DNA of 7,503 nucleotides from GCA-003244245 sp036521655 (lineage in GTDB: Bacteria; Actinomycetota; Actinomycetes; Mycobacteriales; Pseudonocardiaceae), in the NCBI GenBank assembly GCA_036521655.1, contig DATDHI010000477.1, positions 1 through 7,503 on the forward strand. The letters are read 5' to 3'. Under the pieces are notes generated by a model. That model saw only the letters and a list, made by a program, of their open reading frames with translations, had not been told where the DNA came from and made no database searches. The translations under genes and the position numbers were made by a program. This document shows, piece by piece, positions 5,379 through 7,503 of the stretch (position 1 is its first letter; each line of letters starts with the position of its first letter).

Positions 5379-7037
5379 ATGATGGGTGTCATGGGTCTTC
5401 GTGGTGATCGTAGGGTTGAGGGCGGGCGTCGGTTGGTGTTGGACTCCTACGCTCGGTTGTCGCGCAACGTCTCCGGTGAGTTGGAGAAGGTGGCGGAGCA
5501 GCACGCTGACAATGCGCGGGTGATCGAGCGTCTGGGTGGGGTGCTGGGGGTGGAGTTGACTGATGATGATCTGTCGGCGTGGCGCCCGAGTGTGCGGCGC
5601 CCGGACTGGGAGCGGCTGCTGGCGCGGCTGGCGTCGGGGGAGTCTGATGGTGCGGTGGTGTGGCATGTTGATCGGTTGATGCGGTTGCCGCGTGATTTGG
5701 AGCGGTTGTTGGAGTTCTCCGACCGGGGGTTGATGTTGGGTTGTGCCCACGGTGAGTGGGACTTGTCGGACCCGAATGATCGGTTCATCCTGCGGGTGGA
5801 GGTGGCGCACGGTTGCCGGTCCTCGGATGATGCGTCGCGGCGGATCAAGCGGCGGTTTGAGACGTTGCGCCGCAACGGGGTGGCGCATGTGGGTGGGCGG
5901 GCGTTTGGGGTCCCGGGCACCGCTCGGGTGGCCGACGCCCAGGGGCACCGTGCGCAGGTACCGGCTGAGGTGGTGGAGCGGGAGCGGGTGGCGATCCGGG
6001 AGGCCACGGCGGAGGTGCTGGCCGGGGTGTCGTATGCGAGGGTGGCCGAGCAGTGGAACGCGACCGGGTTGGGCACGGCCGGGGGTCGGGCGTGGACGTC
6101 GGCGGCGGTTCGTGAGGTGCTGTCCCGACCCCGTAATGCCGGGCTGGTGGAGCACGAGGGGGAGGTTGTGGGGCAGATGCCGGGCGAGCCGATTGTGGCC
6201 CGGGAGACCTTCGAGCGGGTGCGGGCGCTGGTGGCGGGACGGCGCCGGGGTCGCCCACCCGGTGAGCGTTACACCGCCTCGGGTGTGCTGGGGTGTGGGC
6301 GCTGTGGGCACGGGTTGACCGGGCGCCCCCATACCGGGAGCTACCGGGATGGCAACCCCCGGCGGCAGTATCACTGCAACAAGGGCGGCGGTGGGTGCGG
6401 TGGGGTCGCCGCCGATATGCGAGCGGTGGACCGGGAGTTGCGGGCATTCGTGGTGCGGCGGTTGTCGGACCCTCGGCATGCGGCGGCGGTGGCGGCGGCC
6501 CGGGCCCGGGCCGTCAACCGGCTCACCACGGTCACCACGGAGATCGCCGAGTGTGAGGCGATCGGCGAGGGTCTGGCGGATCGGCTGGGGCGCCGGGAGA
6601 TCACCCTGGCGGCCTTCGACAAGGCGAACCAGCCGATCACGGCTGACCTGGCCCGGTTGGGTGCCGAGCGGGACGCCTTGACCGCGGGGGAGCCGGTCGG
6701 GCCGGTGGCGGTGCTGGACGCGCCCAGCGTGGCGGCGCAGTGGGATGACGCCGAGCCCCCCGAACGGCGGGCCCTGCTGATCGCCGCGCTCGGGTCGCTA
6801 CAACTGGTGCTGGACCCGGCCCCCCGCGGTGGGCGGCGAGTGTTCGACCCGGCCCGGGTCCGGGTCACCGATCAACTTTGCCCTGTTCGCCCTGGTCGGC
6901 CTGCAACTCTCGCCCCGTATCCGGGACCTGGGGAAGATCACCCTCTACCGGGCCGGTGCCTGAGTGGACACCTGCGCGGAGTTCCCGTTGACGGGGCCGC
7001 TGCTCACCAGAAAGATCAATATGGCGTTGATCGCTGA
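5379..7037 (+). CDS. Large serine recombinase with 3' end replaced by Tn3 transposase sequence
   Basis: A serine-integrase-type recombinase that cuts and rejoins DNA at att sites via a Ser-DNA link. Starts are possible at TTG 5370 and ATG 5379, 5382 or 5391; none has a clear ribosome site. Counting from 5370, the resolvase domain (22 to about 165) has catalytic Ser31 in YARLSRN, the arginine-bearing DRLMRLPRD segment and DLSDPNDRFILRV. The recombinase domain (about 175-285) begins near GVAHVGGRAFGVPG. A zinc ribbon follows with Cys309, Cys312, Cys336 and Cys343, then a coiled-coil-like helix region (about 375-430). Native homology runs to about residue 500 (FDPARVRVTD). The last 55 or so residues are an out-of-frame reading of Tn3 transposase DNA and are not recombinase sequence. 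The core looks complete, so activity is possible. Third codon positions favour G over C, unlike the copper genes, which suggests separate origin. Confidence 0.9.
   Translation: MMGVMGLRGDRRVEGGRRLVLDSYARLSRNVSGELEKVAEQHADNARVIERLGGVLGVELTDDDLSAWRPSVRRPDWERLLARLASGESDGAVVWHVDRLMRLPRDLERLLEFSDRGLMLGCAHGEWDLSDPNDRFILRVEVAHGCRSSDDASRRIKRRFETLRRNGVAHVGGRAFGVPGTARVADAQGHRAQVPAEVVERERVAIREATAEVLAGVSYARVAEQWNATGLGTAGGRAWTSAAVREVLSRPRNAGLVEHEGEVVGQMPGEPIVARETFERVRALVAGRRRGRPPGERYTASGVLGCGRCGHGLTGRPHTGSYRDGNPRRQYHCNKGGGGCGGVAADMRAVDRELRAFVVRRLSDPRHAAAVAAARARAVNRLTTVTTEIAECEAIGEGLADRLGRREITLAAFDKANQPITADLARLGAERDALTAGEPVGPVAVLDAPSVAAQWDDAEPPERRALLIAALGSLQLVLDPAPRGGRRVFDPARVRVTDQLCPVRPGRPATLAPYPGPGEDHPLPGRCLSGHLRGVPVDGAAAHQKDQYGVDR
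6862..6874. other. Junction between recombinase gene and Tn3 transposase gene (probable element boundary)
   Basis: Left of this point the plus strand codes for the recombinase C-terminus (PARVRV). Right of it, a different frame codes for Tn3 transposase starting INFALFALVGLQLSPRIRDL. The transposase homology starts abruptly inside a conserved domain, so DNA was joined here by insertion, deletion or site-specific recombination. The exact base cannot be fixed without relatives of both parents. Confidence 0.6.
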
Positions 7038-7503
7038 GCATTGGGATGAGATGCTCCGGTTGGCCGCATCGCTGAAATACGGGCACGTCACCGCGTCGCT
7101 GATCGTCGGCAAACTCTCCCGCGCCGACCGGCAGAACACCCTGGCCGCCGCGCTGAAGGAATACGGCGCCCTGCGCCGCACGATCTACGCCGCCCGCTAC
7201 TTGTCCCGAGAGGACTACCGCCGCAAGATCTCCCGCCAACTGAATAAGGGCGAGAGCATCCACGCGCTGCGCCGGGATGTGTTCTACGCCCACAAGGGCG
7301 TCATCCGGCGCCGGCACCTGCAACAGCAGACCGAGCAAGCGTGGTGCCTGACCCTGAGCACCAACGCGGTGATCACCTGGATGACGGAGTACTTCGGCCT
7401 GGCGGTCGAGCGGCTCCGTGGCCAGGGCCGTCGGGTCGATGAGGAGCTCCTCGCCCACATCTCACCTGCACACAGCGAGAACATCGGCCTGTTCGGCACC
7501 ATC
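6868..7503 (+). pseudogene. tnpA: Tn3-family transposase C-terminal fragment, 5' truncated and with in-frame stop; continues beyond right edge
   Basis: The frame starting near 6868 reads INFALFALVGLQLSPRIRDL, GKITLYRAGA, stop (TGA 6961-6963). It then continues open to the window end with EFPLTGPLLTRKINMALIAE, HWDEMLRLAASLKYGHVTAS, SLIVGKLSRADRQNTL, RQLNKGESIHALRRDVFYAH and DEELLAHISPAHSENIGLFG. These are in-order landmarks of the C-terminal DDE domain of Tn3-family transposases. The NKGE motif, which probably carries the catalytic Glu, is present. The fragment begins just after where the second catalytic Asp (the DTxG-type motif) should lie, so both Asp residues and all N-terminal DNA-binding regions are missing. 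With the stop codon, no active transposase can be made here. The 5' part may lie at the other end of an inserted element outside the window, or be lost. Confidence 0.85.

Noticed and set aside
5373..6479. Long minus-strand open frame (368 codons) opposite the recombinase
   Set aside because: It is rich in Pro, His and Arg with no recognisable domain, and exists because the recombinase's G-ending codons leave few stops on the opposite strand. The recombinase on the plus strand is well supported.
3414..6877. Shared CACCGATCAAC near 3414 and near the 6868 junction as a possible att core
   Set aside because: An 11-base match is expected by chance several times in this window, and the copy near 3414 lies inside an intact ycnI coding region.
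6865..7458. Minus-strand open frame (197 codons) opposite the transposase fragment
   Set aside because: The plus strand matches Tn3 transposase along its whole length; the minus-strand product shows no family features.

Overview
The window looks like chromosomal or island DNA of a high-GC actinobacterium. The evidence is the strong G/C bias at third codon positions, the GTG/TTG start candidates, and families that are largely actinobacterial (XRE-DUF5753 regulator, DUF6879, DUF5134, CopC-CopD fusion). I cannot name a genus.

Left part (1-1320, minus strand, visibly less GC-rich than the rest): a helix-turn-helix/DUF5753 regulator runs off the left edge. Just upstream of it, and overlapping its 5' end, is a broken gene. 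Its first part resembles a small actinobacterial 'GKDPDS...GSP' protein and its second part is the C-terminal half of DUF6879; the two parts lie in different frames. About 200 bases of intergenic DNA then separate this minus-strand pair from the plus-strand genes. It holds two short palindromes and a 9-bp inverted repeat just ahead of the next gene.

Central part (1479-5282, plus strand): four closely spaced genes form what I read as a copper-handling operon. They are (1) a fusion of an anti-sigma-type zinc finger with a Cys/His-containing helical domain of the DUF326/copper-storage type; (2) a six-helix DUF5134 membrane protein with a Met-rich extracytoplasmic loop; (3) a YcnI-like (DUF1775) exported protein whose predicted mature N-terminus is His; and (4) a CopC-CopD fusion with an additional C-terminal YtkA/FixH-like domain. 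A plausible division of labour is copper binding outside the membrane (YcnI, CopC, C-terminal domain), transfer across it (CopD), and a cytoplasmic zinc-finger/Cys-rich protein that senses or buffers metal. The role of DUF5134 is not established. No copper sensor, efflux ATPase or sigma factor is visible here.

Right part (5370-7503, plus strand): a large serine recombinase whose reading frame runs out of its own 3' end into an out-of-frame Tn3-family transposase gene. The transposase fragment starts in the middle of its catalytic domain, has an in-frame TGA, and continues past the window edge. This looks like an element boundary: either the recombinase's element inserted into a Tn3 transposase gene, or a deletion fused the two. 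If it is an insertion, the copper operon and the regulator may be cargo of the mobile element.
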